Part shown: positions 25,171-40,111 of the stretch, piece by piece | How the letters are laid out: the number at the start of each line of letters is the position of its first letter | How positions within the stretch are numbered: position 1 is the first letter of the stretch | Source of the DNA: Nemophila menziesii | Lineage: Eukaryota > Streptophyta > Magnoliopsida > Boraginales > Hydrophyllaceae | Direction of reading: 5' to 3' | DNA length: 64,000 nt | NCBI GenBank assembly: GCA_029959085.1 | Contig: JARWIR010000031.1 | Span: 1,054,001 to 1,118,000 of the forward strand | Notes under the pieces: model-generated | What the model saw: the letters and a program-made list of their open reading frames with translations, nothing else | What the model was told of the DNA's origin: nothing | Databases searched by the model: none | Translations under genes and position numbers: made by a program

Positions 25171-27233
25171 ATATGGTCAGGATCTTTTATATTATTTGTC
25201 GTTGTTAGTTTTGGTCTCCAACCGGGTCAATGTGATTTCTAATTTCAGATTGAGTTTTAGAACATGAGGTTGAGTTTGTTAAGTTTATCACATATATTGG
25301 TTAATTTTATTTACTTTGTACTTACAGTTTGTAATTATTACTTTCTCTATTCTTTGTGAACTCTTTTTTAGGGGATTTGAGTTTAAATTACTGGAAATGT
25401 TGGATAAATCTCAATCAGAATGTTCAGTAATTATAGGTAATCCCTTCCTCATTATCATTATGTTTATTAACATGTATTTGGTATCCATTAGTAGTTGCAT
25501 ACGTGTTTGAAGCACAATCTGATTATGAGGTATTGTTGGGTTTCTGGAATTTTCGGGTCATTTTCCAACAATGTCCGAGACCCGTGAAAGTGTATATTAC
25601 ACGAGGCATGTGATGATTTAAAATTAATTTTGTGAATGTACTTCAAATGACATGTATTTTGTTGAACTTAGTATTTTGTATGATTTATATAAGTGTTATT
25701 AAAAATATCCAGATAAAGTAACCTTGGGTAAACTTGGGGTTAACTCAAGATAACCTGAGGGTATGATAAATATTTACCCTACCCTTAGTTTTGACAAATT
25801 GTAGACCCGACTACATTACCCTACCCTTATCAAAGACCCGAACCCGGGGTAAACCCAACCCGTGCACACCTCTAATATATTGTAGTTAAACGTGATTAGA
25901 TATTACGATGTCATGATTACAAATTCATAAATAAAAAAAATCGTATATCTCTTTCATGTAGTTTTTCCTTTTTAAATAAATTTTAAGTTATATCATTTTT
26001 GTGATAACATTATTAGAATTAAAAATACTAAATGTTATTTTATTTTGTTGTAGTAAAATATATTATGTATTTTTATTTATTTTCAATTTTCTAAATTTCT
26101 AAATTTATGGTGGACGATTATGCGTACGTTGTTGATGGTGTGGTTGTTTACCCGAATGGTTAACATTTTCCTAACTTTATTTTTGTATTAGGTTAATGGT
26201 CAAGTGATTGATGTGTTTTCTTGGTAAAGGTTTGGTAAAATAGGTTTGGTGTCTTTTCTTGTCGGTTATTTAAACTACTGAGACTATCGTCCCTAACTTA
26301 TCTGATTCCAACGCTTAAAAAATAGAAAATCCTATCAGAAGACCCCTACAAACTCGTAGCCCTCCAACTAGCAAACTTTGTTAAGATATTAGCTCGCATG
26401 TACATGCATATTGGGATCTGATGAAAGGATGCATGACCGTTTCGTTCTTTATTGCTTAAAGTAGCGAAAATCCCAAATAATTTCATTGTTATTATCTAAT
26501 GGAATAATTTTTATACTTTCTCTTCAGTTCCTAGAATCTTTTACAAAAATAATCTTTCTCTTTTTTTATTGTAAAAACAATCCTTGTTGTCGACATGGAT
26601 GGTGCACCCTTAATGTGCATATTGTTTTATTATTCTTACCTATAAACACCAAATTATCATCTAACTCTTCATTTATCTACATTTATTATAGAAATGTAAC
26701 TTAAGTATCCATGGATGGAGTTGTAGCAACATTTTCCACCGGTTTCTCTATATACCAAAAGAAAGATAATGATTTCATGAAGAAGAAACCTTTTGTCCAT
26801 GCACACACATACACACATATTATTACTCTAAGATGTAAAGTGAGAGTTCTTGTCAGAGACAAGTTAGTCCCTTTCACTTTCTATCATTAGTCTAATAACA
26901 AACAAATCTAAAAAAATTTAACATGTTTAATACTAAATCGTTGATTTATATTTGAAATCAAATGTACCGTATATACTTACTATTATCGAATATATACATA
27001 TATATAGTATTATAAATATATATTTGTAAAAGATTTATAGACATAAATATAAAAATTTACATTGATTCATGACAATATTAGATATATAATATTAATTATT
27101 ATAGATATAAATATAATGAAATAAATCTTAAGTTTAAAACTAAAAATAGTTAAATAATAAGGTGATTTACTTATGAAGTTCATAATCCAATAATGCCTAA
27201 TGCTACATGTGTGTATGATGTGTATTGTTTTAG

Positions 27234-27825
27234 AAAGGTTCTGCTAGGATAGTAACAAGAACAATGGGTATGAGTAGGGCGAGTGATGTATTAGTTAAGG
27301 AGTGGTTAGAAGCTACATTACCTTATATAAGAATATACGATAAAGAGCAAGTAACAACTATTCTTGAACATTCTTTAATAATAGACGAGGATTTACTAGA
27401 AGAAGTATGTGCAATGGCTATAGTAGCTAGATCTTGTCTTCATCCAAAACCAACAAGATGAGGTATATACTAAAAGCTCTTGATAATCTAATAAAGGTTG
27501 GTAGAGAAGAACATACTAGCTCAGCAAGGCTTAGAACTTCTAGCTCTCGTGGGTCATAGAATTCTGTTGTTTTTGGAAGCTGGCGGCATTGTTTATCGGA
27601 GGTGGCGGCTATGCCATCGATTCAGCGGGAGGGAGTAGATTGAAACCATTGTCGGGTACTTCAGGGTCGCAAGGAAGTTGTGGTCAGATTGGTGAACGGG
27701 TAAATCGGGAAATTCATCTTTGACTAGGAGGTATTCGAATAAGATATTTCCGAAATTGTTGGATTAGAATGATGTGGTGGATAGAAGGATTATTAAGTGA
27801 TAATGATTATAAATTCTATATTAAT
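27234..27825 (+). pseudogene. LRR receptor-like kinase C-terminal fragment (At2g16250-like), unit a2
   Basis: Open from AAA at 27234 (after TTTTAG) through HPKPTR to TGA at 27459-27461. The codons expected between PTR and MRYILKAL are missing, which shifts the frame; the homology resumes at 27458 one frame over and runs to a TAG at 27557-27559 where family members have Trp (SSRGSW). It then continues in pieces (NSVVFGSWR, SGTSGSQGSCGQ, RRYSNKIFPKLLD). This copy lacks the extra 1-bp deletion of the a1 copy. The lesions shared with 12280 and 58316 predate the duplications. Confidence 0.88.
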
Positions 27826-28640
27826 AATCAGTGACTTTCTTGTCAGGTTTTGTTATTATTTGGGGTGTTTGCATAGTAGTTAAAAGGTTAATAGCATAGG
27901 TAACACTGAATGGGCAAGTGAGATTTGGTTGGTTTTTGGAATTTGAAACAACACATCAATGGTTGGTTAGCTAGTGGTTCTTCTTTCTTCTTCACTTGTT
28001 TTGTTTCTCGAAAAATGTAAATTATAATTGATTTTGTGATTTCTCTCTCTCTTCTAAATTGGGAGGAGAAGACAACAAAATTTGATTATTATTTATGTGA
28101 ATTGACTCGGTTACTAAAATTTAAATTCAACAATTCCCATCATGCATAAGCAAATATGGTTGAAAGTGTTCAGTTTAGTTGCTATCTTGGTAGTGGTTTG
28201 GTGCCAATGGTTATGGTGGTGCAATAGAATAGGTTTCTTGTGTGGTACTTCTTTCATTATTATTATTAATTATTATTAATAATATTATTACTATAATTAC
28301 TATCTAGTGATATAGTTTTCGCACCTATTTTTTTACTCTAGCTTGTCTCTTTTCAAAACCTCCAAAGATAATCAAATTATTGACACTACGGATATAAATG
28401 AGAAACTCTTTGGAACTCATTAGTATATAAATAAGTTTATTCTCTAATTTAAGTTTTGTTTAAACAGAGTTTGATTCAAGGTTTGATTAAAACTGAGTTC
28501 GGTTCAAGCTATTATGAATAATAAATTAATATTTTATTTATTTGTAAATATATTAATGAATTTCAAATATTTAACAGGAATTTTAATTTCTTTATTAACA
28601 TTAAAAAATTCATATTATGGATTGTATATTTCATACATCC

Positions 28641-28995
28641 AGGAATTTCTGCTTCACCATTTAAGAAACAAATTTTTCGTGAATCTCGAGTTTAGTTCGA
28701 AAAAAGATCTTTTAGATAAGTTAAACAAACAAGTTTTGAAGTCGTATTTATGTTCAAAGATGTTTCACTTTACAATTTAAGAAAAAAATTAATTGTGAAA
28801 AAGTCGAGTTTCGCTCAAAAAAAGATCTTTTGGAGAATTTAAACAAACAAGCTAGAACAACTTATGTGTGTTCAAGGAAATTTCGCTTCACCTTTACAGA
28901 AACAAATATCCGTGAACAACTCGACTTTGGTTAGAAAAAAGACCTTTTCGAGAAGTTATCCAATGAAGCTTAAACGTCTTACTTACGTGAGTTCG
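28641..28995. repeat. ~110-bp minisatellite, 3 copies, unit b2
   Basis: Copies start near 28641, 28756 and 28874. Position 28924 in the third copy corresponds to the right end of the 6.8-kb deletion. Confidence 0.8.
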
Positions 28996-31155
28996 ACTCT
29001 GGTCATCTCGAGAAATTAAAACAAGCTTGCACATCTAGTTTACGATACAACTAGTTTACAACCACCATGGATAGAGCACCAAATATGGTATGGTTACCAC
29101 TTGTATTTCTTTTGACTTTTCTTCCCTAAAACACTAAAATCTCATTTCATTTTTTATTTCTTACTCTCCTACGAAAAGTTGCACCCCTTAAATGTTATAG
29201 CTATACAAATTAATATCCATAGATGAAGCTCTACAAGTGTTTTCCATTGGTTTATTTATATATCCAAAAGTGAAATATGGTAATTTCTTGAAGCAAAAAT
29301 CTATTTTCCGTACATATCTAAAAAAAATTGTTAGTATTTGATCAAAGGCTTCAGTTAGAGTGTGAGTTTTTAACATAAAGGGTAAAGGAAAAAAGCCAGC
29401 TTTCATGGCGGTTGCTATTGGGCCTTGAAAGTGATATAATTTACACAGTAGATACCTTTATTCTCCACACTCATAAATTGTTATAATTAATATAATAGTA
29501 AGAAAATCATTCTCTACCGGGAATTTAAAATTAATATAAAATGTTCAACTAGTGTAATAATATAATATAACAGGTAAAAGATAGCAATTAACGAGTATCC
29601 ATTAGATAAAGCTCGATTTGCTTAGCTCCACAAATTATTATGCAAATGTTGTATTCTAATTAAGGGGAAATTGGGTTAAACCCATTAGTCAGGATTCAAA
29701 GATCTACCTAAGTCTCTTTCAAGTACGCTAGAGGCTATTTCTTAAAATCAGATACCTTTACCGAGTGATCCTAAGTCTAGTAAGAGTGATAGATTCTATC
29801 CCCATATTAGATATTACGGTTGTTACAATCTTTGGATTCTATATCACCTACCACAATTATATATCTATTTCAGTTCATATACTTCATCCTAATTGATAGA
29901 ATAAGATCTGGGGAAATTCCTGATGGTTAATTTGTATGGAATATATATACTAAAAATAAGAGATGTATATATTTGGTGACCAGCAATCAATTCAATCAAA
30001 TACTCATAATATCATAATCATCAAATAATTACAAGCAAATAATATTATTCATAAAGTAGAAATTCAAGCTACAAACATGTTTATCTCATTTTGAGCTTGA
30101 TAAAATTCGTACTAAATTTTTAATCTTATAATTATTACAAAATGATTCTCGAAGATAGCTTAAGGCCGACCTCTTAAAATGACTACGAGTTGGGCACCTA
30201 GGAAAAAATGGTTTGGCTGCCAAATTGGCTCTTTTCAAAGAAGATCCCTTTTCACTTCATTAATGAACCTTTTCTTAAGTTCCTTCTAATTCTATTCAAA
30301 AACCACAATCAAATCTCTTTTATGTCTATCTCTCATGTATTTTGAACCAAATAGCTCACTAAAATCCCTATCCTCTTCCCACTCTTGAATTTTGTATTAA
30401 TTACTCATGCAATACAAAATTATAGATTGTGATAAAAACTCTTAATTTGTGTTATGAAGTACTTAAACATAAAAAAATGACAAAAAAATTAGCAACCAAA
30501 ATCAGACCTTTGCCACATGTTGATTCAGAACCTTTACATATTTTGCGAGATCACTCCCCTCCAACATCTATCTCCTCGACCCTCTCTTAAATATTTTTAC
30601 TAAATTTTCATATAATACACAATTATAGATTGTAATAAAAACTCTTAGTTTGTATTATAAAGTACTTAAACATATACAAATCACAAAAATAGTAGCACTC
30701 AAAATCAGACCTTTCGTGTTGATTAGAAGCCTTAAAATCTTTTAAGCTATGATGAAAAACACTTCTTTTGATTGATCTTATTATTTGCAAACTTTATGAA
30801 GATAGCAATTTTTAGATGGACATTATGGTGTCAATGGCTAGGGTTTCGAACTGTAAAAGTGCACAAACATTTCTCTTCTCCATCTGAAAAATATATAATT
30901 CAAACAATGTTAAACAAATATCCTAAGCTAAAGTATTAGATAAAAAGTAATATATGAGAATATTTAAATAAACGTATAGCAGTTGTGAAACCAACATATA
31001 TCCACAAGACCTCGGGCATATAGATATACTATTGGTTCTCAATCAAATTTAGGATAATTAATTCAATTGAATTAAACTCTCTAATTCCAAATATAAATAA
31101 TAATTAATTTAATCAATTAAATAAAAGAAAATCTCACTGATTTAACAATGGTGAC

Positions 31156-31287
31156 TTAGTATCTAAGATCAAAAGTCTTTTTATGTTTTATGCACAGGGC
31201 AAACCTTGACACCTTTCTAAACCTCCTTAGAGCAATTGTTATCTTGAAACTGTAGTGCCCTTGAACTGATATGCCAAAAGAATTCAT
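31156..31287 (-). other. 43-aa minus-strand ORF, unit b2
   Basis: Intact. Relative to b1, Leu4 is Phe and the Gly of ITIGL is Ala; two other changes are silent. Confidence 0.25.
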
Positions 31288-31961
31288 TTATTTTGGTAGT
31301 TTAATGTGAATGTAATTGCTTGGAGTAGAATTCTAAAACGAGAATGCAATTAAAGATGACAAATGAAGAAAAATAAATTGGAAAAAACTTTTATAGCCCC
31401 TAGTCCGCCCCTAAACTAAGGCTACAACCCAAATGATATGTATTTCTTTATGCAGTACTATTACTAAGACCTTAAATTATAATTTCTGAAAAAATTATTT
31501 TTATAAAAATGTACATAAAACTCTTTATAAAAATAAAAATTAACAAATATTTATGTTTTAACATAATAAAATTACGAATCTGACTGCTCCACAAGATTAT
31601 TTTATATTTTTCAAATAATAAGATAATGAAAATAATTTAAAATATGGAAATAAGAAAACTCACATCTCCAATGAAGGTTTGGGTTGGAAAACTTATATAT
31701 ATAATCTATATTTGAAATGTAATGGCCATAGATCGATATTTTAACCATTAAAGAACAGAACATTGTTAGAGATAGAAGTCCTACACCAAGGCGTACAAAG
31801 AAAACAAAACTTTATACAAAGAAAGAGAAGGATGTATGCATTGGAGAAAAAAATAGGAGGAATAGAATGGAAGAAGTCAATTTTTAGAGAGGAGAAAATG
31901 GACGGCGGTGTACAAAATGGTATGGTTTTTGTATGTATTTATGTAAAATTGAAGACGGTGA

Positions 31962-32043
31962 TTAGGGTTTTAATGATGATGTGTGATTTTTTGTAGGCCT
32001 ATAAATTATGTATATATAAGGAATTATATATACCCTAGGCCCA
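31962..32043 (-). promoter_or_regulatory. Minus-strand promoter-like cassette, unit b2
   Basis: Telo-box 31962-31970, TATA stretch, and site II motif 32037-32043, all intact. Confidence 0.45.
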
Positions 32044-33732
32044 TTAATAACTTTCTCCTCCTCCTTATCTATTAAAACCGACCATATTACCTTGTATGAT
32101 TCTTCTTTCTCTCTTTTTTCTGGGATGATTTTTATTTTTTCACCTTCTTGCCTAAATATGAAATTATAATATATCCATTTTTCTTATATACAGTCTTTTA
32201 TGGTATGTATCTTTTTTTTTATAATATCATTCGTATGTTGTTGGATTTAGAGTGATTTAACATGTATATTTAGCTGAATATTCAAGAGATATTCGGTTGG
32301 AAAAATCGAACAGTATCACTAGAATAGTAAAAATAGATTTTTATATAAATTTAAAAGTAAAACTACACTATAAAAGTAAATTGAAAACAACGAAACTTAC
32401 ATGAAATATCATGTAAAGAGTAGTATTTTCTTTTCTAGAAACATTTTCCACCGGTTTCTCCATATACCAAAAATAAAGATGATGATTTCATGAAGCAAAA
32501 ACCTTTTGTCCACACGAACGTATACACACATATTATTATTATTATAAGATATAAAGGTAGAGTTCTTGTTAGGCACTAGATAGTTCACTGTCTATAATTA
32601 CTCTAATGACAAACAAATCTCAAAAGTTTTAACATGTTTAATACTAAATCGCTGATTTATATTTGAAATCATATGTACCATATATACTTAATATTATCAA
32701 ATATATATATATATATAGTATTATAGATCTTGAATAATTTTATTTAGAAAAAATTTATACATATAAATATAAAAATGTGAATTGATTCATGTCAAAAATT
32801 AGATCTATAATCGAGAATGATTTTGTGAATATAATGATGATTTGGTGATAATGATGATTATAAATTCTATGTTAATAATCAGTGACTTTCTTGTAAAGTT
32901 TTGGTATTATTTGGGGTGTTTGCATTACATGTAAAAGGTTAATAGGATGGGTAATACTGAATGGGCAAGTGATATTTCTTCAGGTGTTTGAATTTGAAAA
33001 AACACCTAGGTGGTTGGTTAGCTAGTGGAGTTCTTCTTTCTTCTGTCTTCTTCACTTGTTTTGTTTCACAAAAAATATAAATAATAATTAATTTTATGCT
33101 CACTCTCTTTTTTAAATTTGGAGGAGAAGCAAACATTTTAATTTCATTTTTGTGCTAAATTGAAATTCAACAATTCCCATCATGCATGAGCGGATTTGGT
33201 TTAAAGTGTTTAGTTTTTTTCTATCTTGGTAGTGGTTTGGTGTCAAGGGTTATGTGGTGCAATATAATAGGTTTGTGGTGTGGTACTTATTTCATTATAA
33301 TAATAATTATTATTATTATTATTATTATCTAGTGGTATAGTTTTCCCACCTATTTTTCAACTATGGCTTGTCTTTTTTTCAAAACCTCGAGAAAAGATTT
33401 TTTGCCACTAAGGATATAAAAGAGAAACTCTTTCGAATTCATTAGTTTATAAATAAGTTTAATCTCTAATTTAAGTTTTGTTTAAACAGAGTTCGATTCA
33501 AGGTTTCTTTGCACTGAGTTCCGTTAAAGCTTTGTATGAACTAAGTTGGTTCAAACGAGTTTGTTAATTAATCGTTTATATTATGATTTATAAATTAATA
33601 TTTTATTTATTTGTAAATATATTTATGAATTTCAAATATTAAATAGGATTTTATAATTTCTTAAGATTTGATTTTTTATTAATATTAAACTTTTGATTAT
33701 AGATTATATATTTCATACATTATCAATTGTTT

Positions 33733-34088
33733 AAGGAAGCTTTCGCTCCACCATTTAAGAAATAAATTTTTCATGAATCTCAAGTTTAGTTTGAAAAAAG
33801 ATCTTTTAGAGAATTTAAACAAACAAGCTAGAACATCTTACTTGTGTTCAAGGAAGTTTCGCTTTACCATTTATGAAACAAATTATCCGTGAACAAGTCG
33901 AGTTAGGTTCAAAAAAAGATCTTTCGAAGAAGTTAAACAAAAAAGCTATAACATCTTACACGTGTTCAAGGAAGTTACGCTTCGACATTTAAGAACTATA
34001 TATCCGTGAACAACTCTAGTTTGGTTCGAAAAAAGACCATTTGGAGAAGTTAAACAAACAAGCTAAAACATCTTACTTACTTGAGTTC
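33733..34088. repeat. ~110-bp minisatellite, 3 copies, copy 3
   Basis: a-type three-copy block. A fourth, partial b-type copy is found at 36991-37062, immediately after the deletion join. Confidence 0.8.
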
Positions 34089-35836
34089 GAGTCTGTAGGT
34101 CTCGAGAAATTAAAACAAGATTTCACATCTAGTTTTCGATATACTCGTTTACAACCACCAGAGCACCAAATATGTTCTGGATACCACCTGTATTTATTTT
34201 AACTTTTATTCTCTATATACACCATAAACACATCTCACTTTTCATTTCTCTATACTTTTATGAATAGTTGCACCCTTTAACGTAATACTTATAAAATTTA
34301 ATATCCATAGATTGAGCTCTGTATATATTCAAAAGTAAAATATGGTGATTTCTTGAAGCAAAAATCTATTATCTATACATATATAGATTTTTTTTGTTAG
34401 TATTTGATCAAACACTTTAGTTAGAGCGTGAGTTTTGCAGCATAGGGCCTAGGAAAATAGTCAACTTTCATTGCGGTGCCTTGGGAGTGATATAATTCAC
34501 ATACTAGATACGTTTATTCCCCACATGTCATAAATTTTCATAATTAATATAATAGTAAGAAAATCATTCTCTACGAGGAATGTAAAATTAATATAAAGTG
34601 TTCAACTAGTGTAAAAATATAATATAACAAGGTAAAATATAGCAATTAACGAGTATATATTAGATACAACTCAAACTGCTTAGCTTCACAAATTATTATG
34701 AAAATATTGTATTCTAATTAAGGGGGAATTGGGTTAAACCCATTAGTCGGGATTCAAAGGTCCATCTAAGTCTCTTCCCAGTACGCTATGAGGCTATTTC
34801 TTAAACTTAGATACCTTTACTAAGTGACCCTTAGTCTAGTAAGCGTGATAGATTCTAAGCACATATTAGATATTCTGGTTGTTACGATCTATGGATTATA
34901 TATCACGTAATACAATTATATATTTATTTCAGTTCATATACTTCATCGTGGGTGATAGTGTAAGATCTAGGGCAATTCCTGAAGGGTATTTTGTATGGGA
35001 CTAATTACTAAACATAAGATATGTATATATTCCGTGGCTAGCAATCAATTCAATTAAATAATCATAATATCAAAATAATCGAATAATTATAAGCGAATAA
35101 TATGATTCACAAAGTAGCAATCAAGCTACAAAAATGTTTAGGTCATTTTGAGCTTGATAAAATTCGTACTAAATTCTTAATCTTATAATTATTACAAAAT
35201 GATTATAAAAGATATTTTAGGGTTGACCTCTCAATAATGACTAAGAGTTGGGAACCTAGGAAAAATTCATTTGGCTGCTAAATTGGGGCTCCTGTCAAAG
35301 AAGATCAATCATTGAACCTTTTCTTAAGTTTCTTCTAATTCTCTTCAAAAAACCACCTTCAAATTGAAGTCAAGCTCTCATGTATTTTGAACCGAATAGC
35401 TCATTTAGATCCCTCTCCTCTTCCATCTCTTGAACGTTTGATTTAATGACTCCTATATACAAAATTTGTGATAAAAACTCTTAATTTATGATATGATGTA
35501 CTTAAACATAAAAAAATGACAAAAAAAGTAGCACCGAAAATCAGACCTTTGCTAAGTGTTGATTCGGAGCCTTTGAATCTTTTGCGAGATTCCTTCTTCC
35601 AACATCTCTCTCCTCGTCCCTTTATTGAATAATTTTACAAATTACTCCTGTAATACAAAATTTTGAATTGCTATAAAAAGTCTTAGTTTTTTGGTATAAA
35701 GTAATTAAACATATACAATCACAAAAATAGTAACACTCAAAATCATACCTTTGTCTCGTGTTGATTAGGAACCTTTGAATCTCTTAGGAGATGATTAACC
35801 AGACTTCTTTTGATTGATTTAAAATTTTCTAACTTC

Positions 35837-35983
35837 ATGAAGATATCAATTTTTGGATGTACATTAGTAGCAGGTACTATGTTACTTGTGCTTTCAGTGC
35901 CTAGGGTTTCTTCCTTACCGAATCTTGGACCATGTAGTCATACAACTGTAAAGTGCACAAACACTTCTCTTTTCCATCTGTAA
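35837..35983 (+). other. Short ORF (48 aa), copy 3
   Basis: Same frame and length as 20962-21108. Two Met codons in the hydrophobic core are changed to Val and the HH pair to NL. Both tail cysteines are kept. Confidence 0.25.
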
Positions 35984-36980
35984 ATGAATGCTCACAATGA
36001 ACCTAACAAATATAAAATGAAAACAATTTTAAACAAACATCCTAAGCTAAGTATTAGATAAAAATTTATATATGAGAGTGTTTAAATTTAAGGAAGGCAG
36101 TTGTGGAAGCAACATATATCCACAAGACATTCAACATATAGATCTAATATTGCTTCTCAATCAAATTTAGACTAATTAATTCAATTGAATTAAACTCCCC
36201 AATTCTAAATATATATAATGAATTAATTTAATCAATTGAATAAAAGTAAATCTAACTGATTTGACAATGGGCATTTTATACACATTGTGTTTATAAGACA
36301 TTTTAATGTGAATGTAGATTCTTGAAGAGAAATTCTAATACAACAGATGCAATTAAAGATGGAAAATGAAGAAAAATAAAAATAGAATCTTTTATAGCCC
36401 CTAATCCCCCAAAAATAAGGTTACACCCCAAGTGGTTTGTATTTGTTTATGCAATATTATTGCTACAACCTCAAATTATAATTTCTTAAATAATTATGTC
36501 TAAAGAAATGTAGGCAATGCATAAAAATAATCAAAACATGTACGTACAACATTTGGAAACATAAAAATCTTAAAAAAATAGAAATTGACAATTTTTCATG
36601 TTTTAACACATAAAAATTATTTTCTATTTTCAAAATAATAAGATAATAAAAATAATTTAAAATATGGAAATAAGAAAACTCACATATTCAACGAAGCTTT
36701 GGGTTTTCTACATATAATCTATATTTAAAATGTAATGGTCATAGATCAATTTGATATGTTCACCATTAAAAATCTGAACTTGGTTAGAGATAGGAAAGAA
36801 AATAAAACTTTATACAAAGAAAGAGGATGATATAGGCTTGGAAAAAAAGATATAGAATAAAATGGAAGAATTCGATTTCTAGAGAGGAGAAAATGGATCG
36901 TGGTGTAAGAAATGGTATGGTCTTAGGTGTTTTTATGTAAAATTGAAGACGGCTATTAGGGTTTGAAAGATGATTTGTGA

Positions 36981-37000
36981 TATTTTGTAGACTTTGGTTA
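36981..37000. other. Deletion join, copy 3
   Basis: TATTTTGTAG (a side, ends 36990) is joined to ACTTTGGTTA (b side, from 36991). The uninterrupted versions are at 22115 and 28924. One shared G at the join. Confidence 0.88.
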
Positions 37001-39223
37001 GAAAAAAGACCTTTTCGAGAAGTTATCCAATGAAGCTTAAACGTCTTACTTACGTGAGTTCGACTCTGGTCATCTCGAGAAATTAAAACAAGCTTGCACA
37101 TCTAGTTTACAATACAACTAGTTTGCAACCACCATGGATAGAGCACCAAATATGGTATGGTCACCACTTGTATTTCTTTTGACTTTTCTTCCCTAAAAAC
37201 ACTATAATCTCATCTCATTTTTTATTTCTTACTCTCCTACGAAAAGTTGCACCCCTTAAATGTTATAGCTATACAAATTAATATCCATCGATGGAGCTCT
37301 ACAAGTGTTTTCCATTGGTTTATTTATATATCCAAAAGTGAAATATTGTAATTTCTTGAAGCAAAAATCTATTTTCCGTACATATCTAAATTTTTTTTGT
37401 TAGTATTTGATCAAAGGCTTCAGTTAGAGTGTGAGTTTTGAACATAAAGGGTAAAGGAAAAAAGCCAGCTTTCATGGCGGTTTCTATTGGGCTTGAAAGT
37501 GATATAATTTACACACTAGATACCTTTATTCTCCACACTCATAAATTGTTATAATTAATATAATAGTAAGAAAATCATTCTCTACCGGAAATTTAAAATT
37601 AATATAAAATGTTCAACTAGTGTAATAATATAATATAACAAGTAAAAGATAGCAATTAACGAGTATCCATTAGATAAAGCTCGATTTGCTTAGCTCCACA
37701 AATTATTATGCAAATGTTGTATTCTAATTAAGGGGAAATTGGGTTAAACCCATTAGTCAGGATTCAAAGATCTACCTAAGTCTCTTTCAAGTACGCTAGA
37801 GGCTATTTCTTAAAATCAGATACCTTTACCGAGTGATCCTAAGTCTAGTAAGAGTGATAGATTCTATCCCCATATTAGATATTACGGTTGTTACAATCTT
37901 AGGATTCTATATCACCTACCACAATAATATACTATTTCAGTTCATATACTTCATCCTAATTGATAGACTAAGATCTGGGGAAATTCCGGATGGTTAATTT
38001 GTATGGAATATATATACTAAAAATAAGAGATGTATATATTTGGTGACCAGCAATCAATTCAATCAAATACTCATAATACCATAATCATCAAATATTTACA
38101 AGCAAATAATATTATTCATAAAGTAGCAATTCAAGCTACAAACATGTTTATCTCATTTTGAGCTTGATAAAATTCGTACTAAATTTTTAATCTTATAATT
38201 ATTACAAAATGATTCTCGAAGATAGCTTAAGGCCGACCTCTTAAAATGACTACGAGTTGGGCACCTAGGAAAAAATTGTTTGGCTGGCAAATTGGCTATT
38301 TTTAAAGAAGATCCCTTTTCACTTCATTAATGAACCTTTTCATAAGTTCCTTCTAATTCTATTCAAAAACCACAATCAAATCTCTTTTATGTCTATCTCT
38401 CATGTATTTTGAACCAAATAGCTCACTAAAATCCCTATCCTCTTCCCACTCTTGAATATTTGTATTAATTACTCATGCAATACAAAATTATAGATTGTGA
38501 TAAAAACTCTTAGTTTGTGTTATGAAGTACTTAAACATTAAAAAATGACAAAAAAATTAGCACCCAAAATCCGAACTTTGCCACATGTTGATTCAGAACC
38601 TTTAAATATTTTGCGAGATCACTCCACTCCAACATCTATCTCCTCGACCCTCTCTTAAATATTTTTACTAAATTTTCATATAATACACAATTATAGATTG
38701 TAATAAAAACTCTTAGTTTGTATTATAAAGTACTTAAACATATACAAATCACAAAAATAGTAGCACTCAAAATCAGACCTTTCGTGTTGATTCAGAGCCT
38801 TAAAATCTTTTAAGCTATGATGAACCACACTTCTTTTGATTGATCTTATTATTTGCAAACTTTATGAAGATAGCAATTTTTGGATGGACATTATGGTGTC
38901 AATGGCTAGGGTTTCGAATTGTAAAAGTGCACAAACATTTCTCTTCTCCATCTGAAAAATATATAATTCAAACAATGTTAAACAAATATCCTAAGCTAAA
39001 GTATTTTATAAAAAGTAATATATGAGAATATTTAAATAAACGTATAGCAGTTGTGAAACCAACATATATCCACAAGACCTCGGGCATATAGATATACTAT
39101 TGGTTCTCAATCAAATTTAGGATAATTAATTCAATTGAATTAAACTCTCTAATTCCAAATATAAATAATAATTAATTTAATCAATTAAATAAAAGAAAAT
39201 CTCACTGATTTAACAATGGTGAC

Positions 39224-39355
39224 TTAGTATCTAAGATCAAACGTCTTTTTATGTTTTATGCACAGGGCAAACCTTGACACCTTTCTAAACCTCCTTAGAG
39301 CAATTGTTATCTTGAAACTGTAGTGCCCTTGAACTGATATGCCAAAATAATTCAT
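39224..39355 (-). other. 43-aa minus-strand ORF, copy 3
   Basis: Intact. Ser3 is changed to Tyr relative to b2. Confidence 0.25.
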
Positions 39356-40029
39356 TTATTTTGGTAGTTTAATGTGAATGTAATTGCTTGGAGTAAAATT
39401 CTAAAACGAGAATGCAATTAAAGATGACAAATGAAGAAAAATAAATTGGAAAAAACTTTTATAGCCCCTAGTCCGCCCCTAAACTAAGGCTACAACCCAA
39501 ATGATATGTATTTCTTTATGCAGTACTATTACTAAGACCTTAAATTATAATTTCTGAAAAAATTATTTTTATAAAAATGTACATAAAACTCTTTATAAAA
39601 ATAAAAATTAACAAATATTTATGTTTTAACATAATAAAATTACGAATCTGACTGCTCCACAAGATTATTTTATATTTTTCAAATAATAAGATAATGAAAA
39701 TAATTTAAAATATGGAAATAAGAAAACTCACATCTCCAATGAAGGTTTGGGTTGGAAAACTTATATATATAATCTATATTTGAAATGTAATGGCCATAGA
39801 TCGATATTTTAACCATTAAAGAACAGAACATTGTTAGAGATAGAAGTCCTACACCAAGGCGTACAAAGAAAACAAAACTTTATACAAAGAAAGAGAAGGA
39901 TGTATGCATTGGAGAAAAAAATAGGAGGAATAGAATGGAAGAAGTCAATTTTTAGAGAGGAGAAAATGGACGGCGGTGTACAAAATGGTATGGTTTTTGT
40001 ATGTATTTATGTAAAATTGAAGACGGTGA

Positions 40030-40111
40030 TTAGGGTTTTAATGATGATGTGTGATTTTTTGTAGGCCTATAAATTATGTATATATAAGGAATTATATATA
40101 CCCTAGGCCCA
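40030..40111 (-). promoter_or_regulatory. Minus-strand promoter-like cassette, copy 3
   Basis: Telo-box 40030-40038 and site II motif 40105-40111 with a TATA stretch between. A second, a-type telo-box in the same copy lies at 36956-36964, but its site II side was removed by the deletion. Confidence 0.45.

Larger units (their letters stand above)
17947..27825 (+). repeat. Unit a2, long unit of the second higher-order repeat
   Basis: About 9.88 kb with the same order of sub-features as a1. Nearly identical to a5 throughout, to a1 right of about 23.07 kb, and to the left parts of the two 8.1-kb units up to about 22115. Intervals between listed sub-features are AT-rich and non-coding as far as can be seen. 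Confidence 0.9.
27826..32876 (+). repeat. Unit b2, short unit of the second higher-order repeat
   Basis: About 5.05 kb and very close to b1 and b5, with small indels. For example, the peptide-like ORF region near 30798 has lost about 30 bp relative to b5. It completes the a2b2 higher-order copy (17947-32876, 14.93 kb). Confidence 0.9.

Noticed and set aside
36784..37101. 105-codon minus-strand frame in copy 3 and again in copy 4 at 44884
   Set aside because: It crosses the deletion join, so it is an accidental fusion of unit a and unit b sequence.
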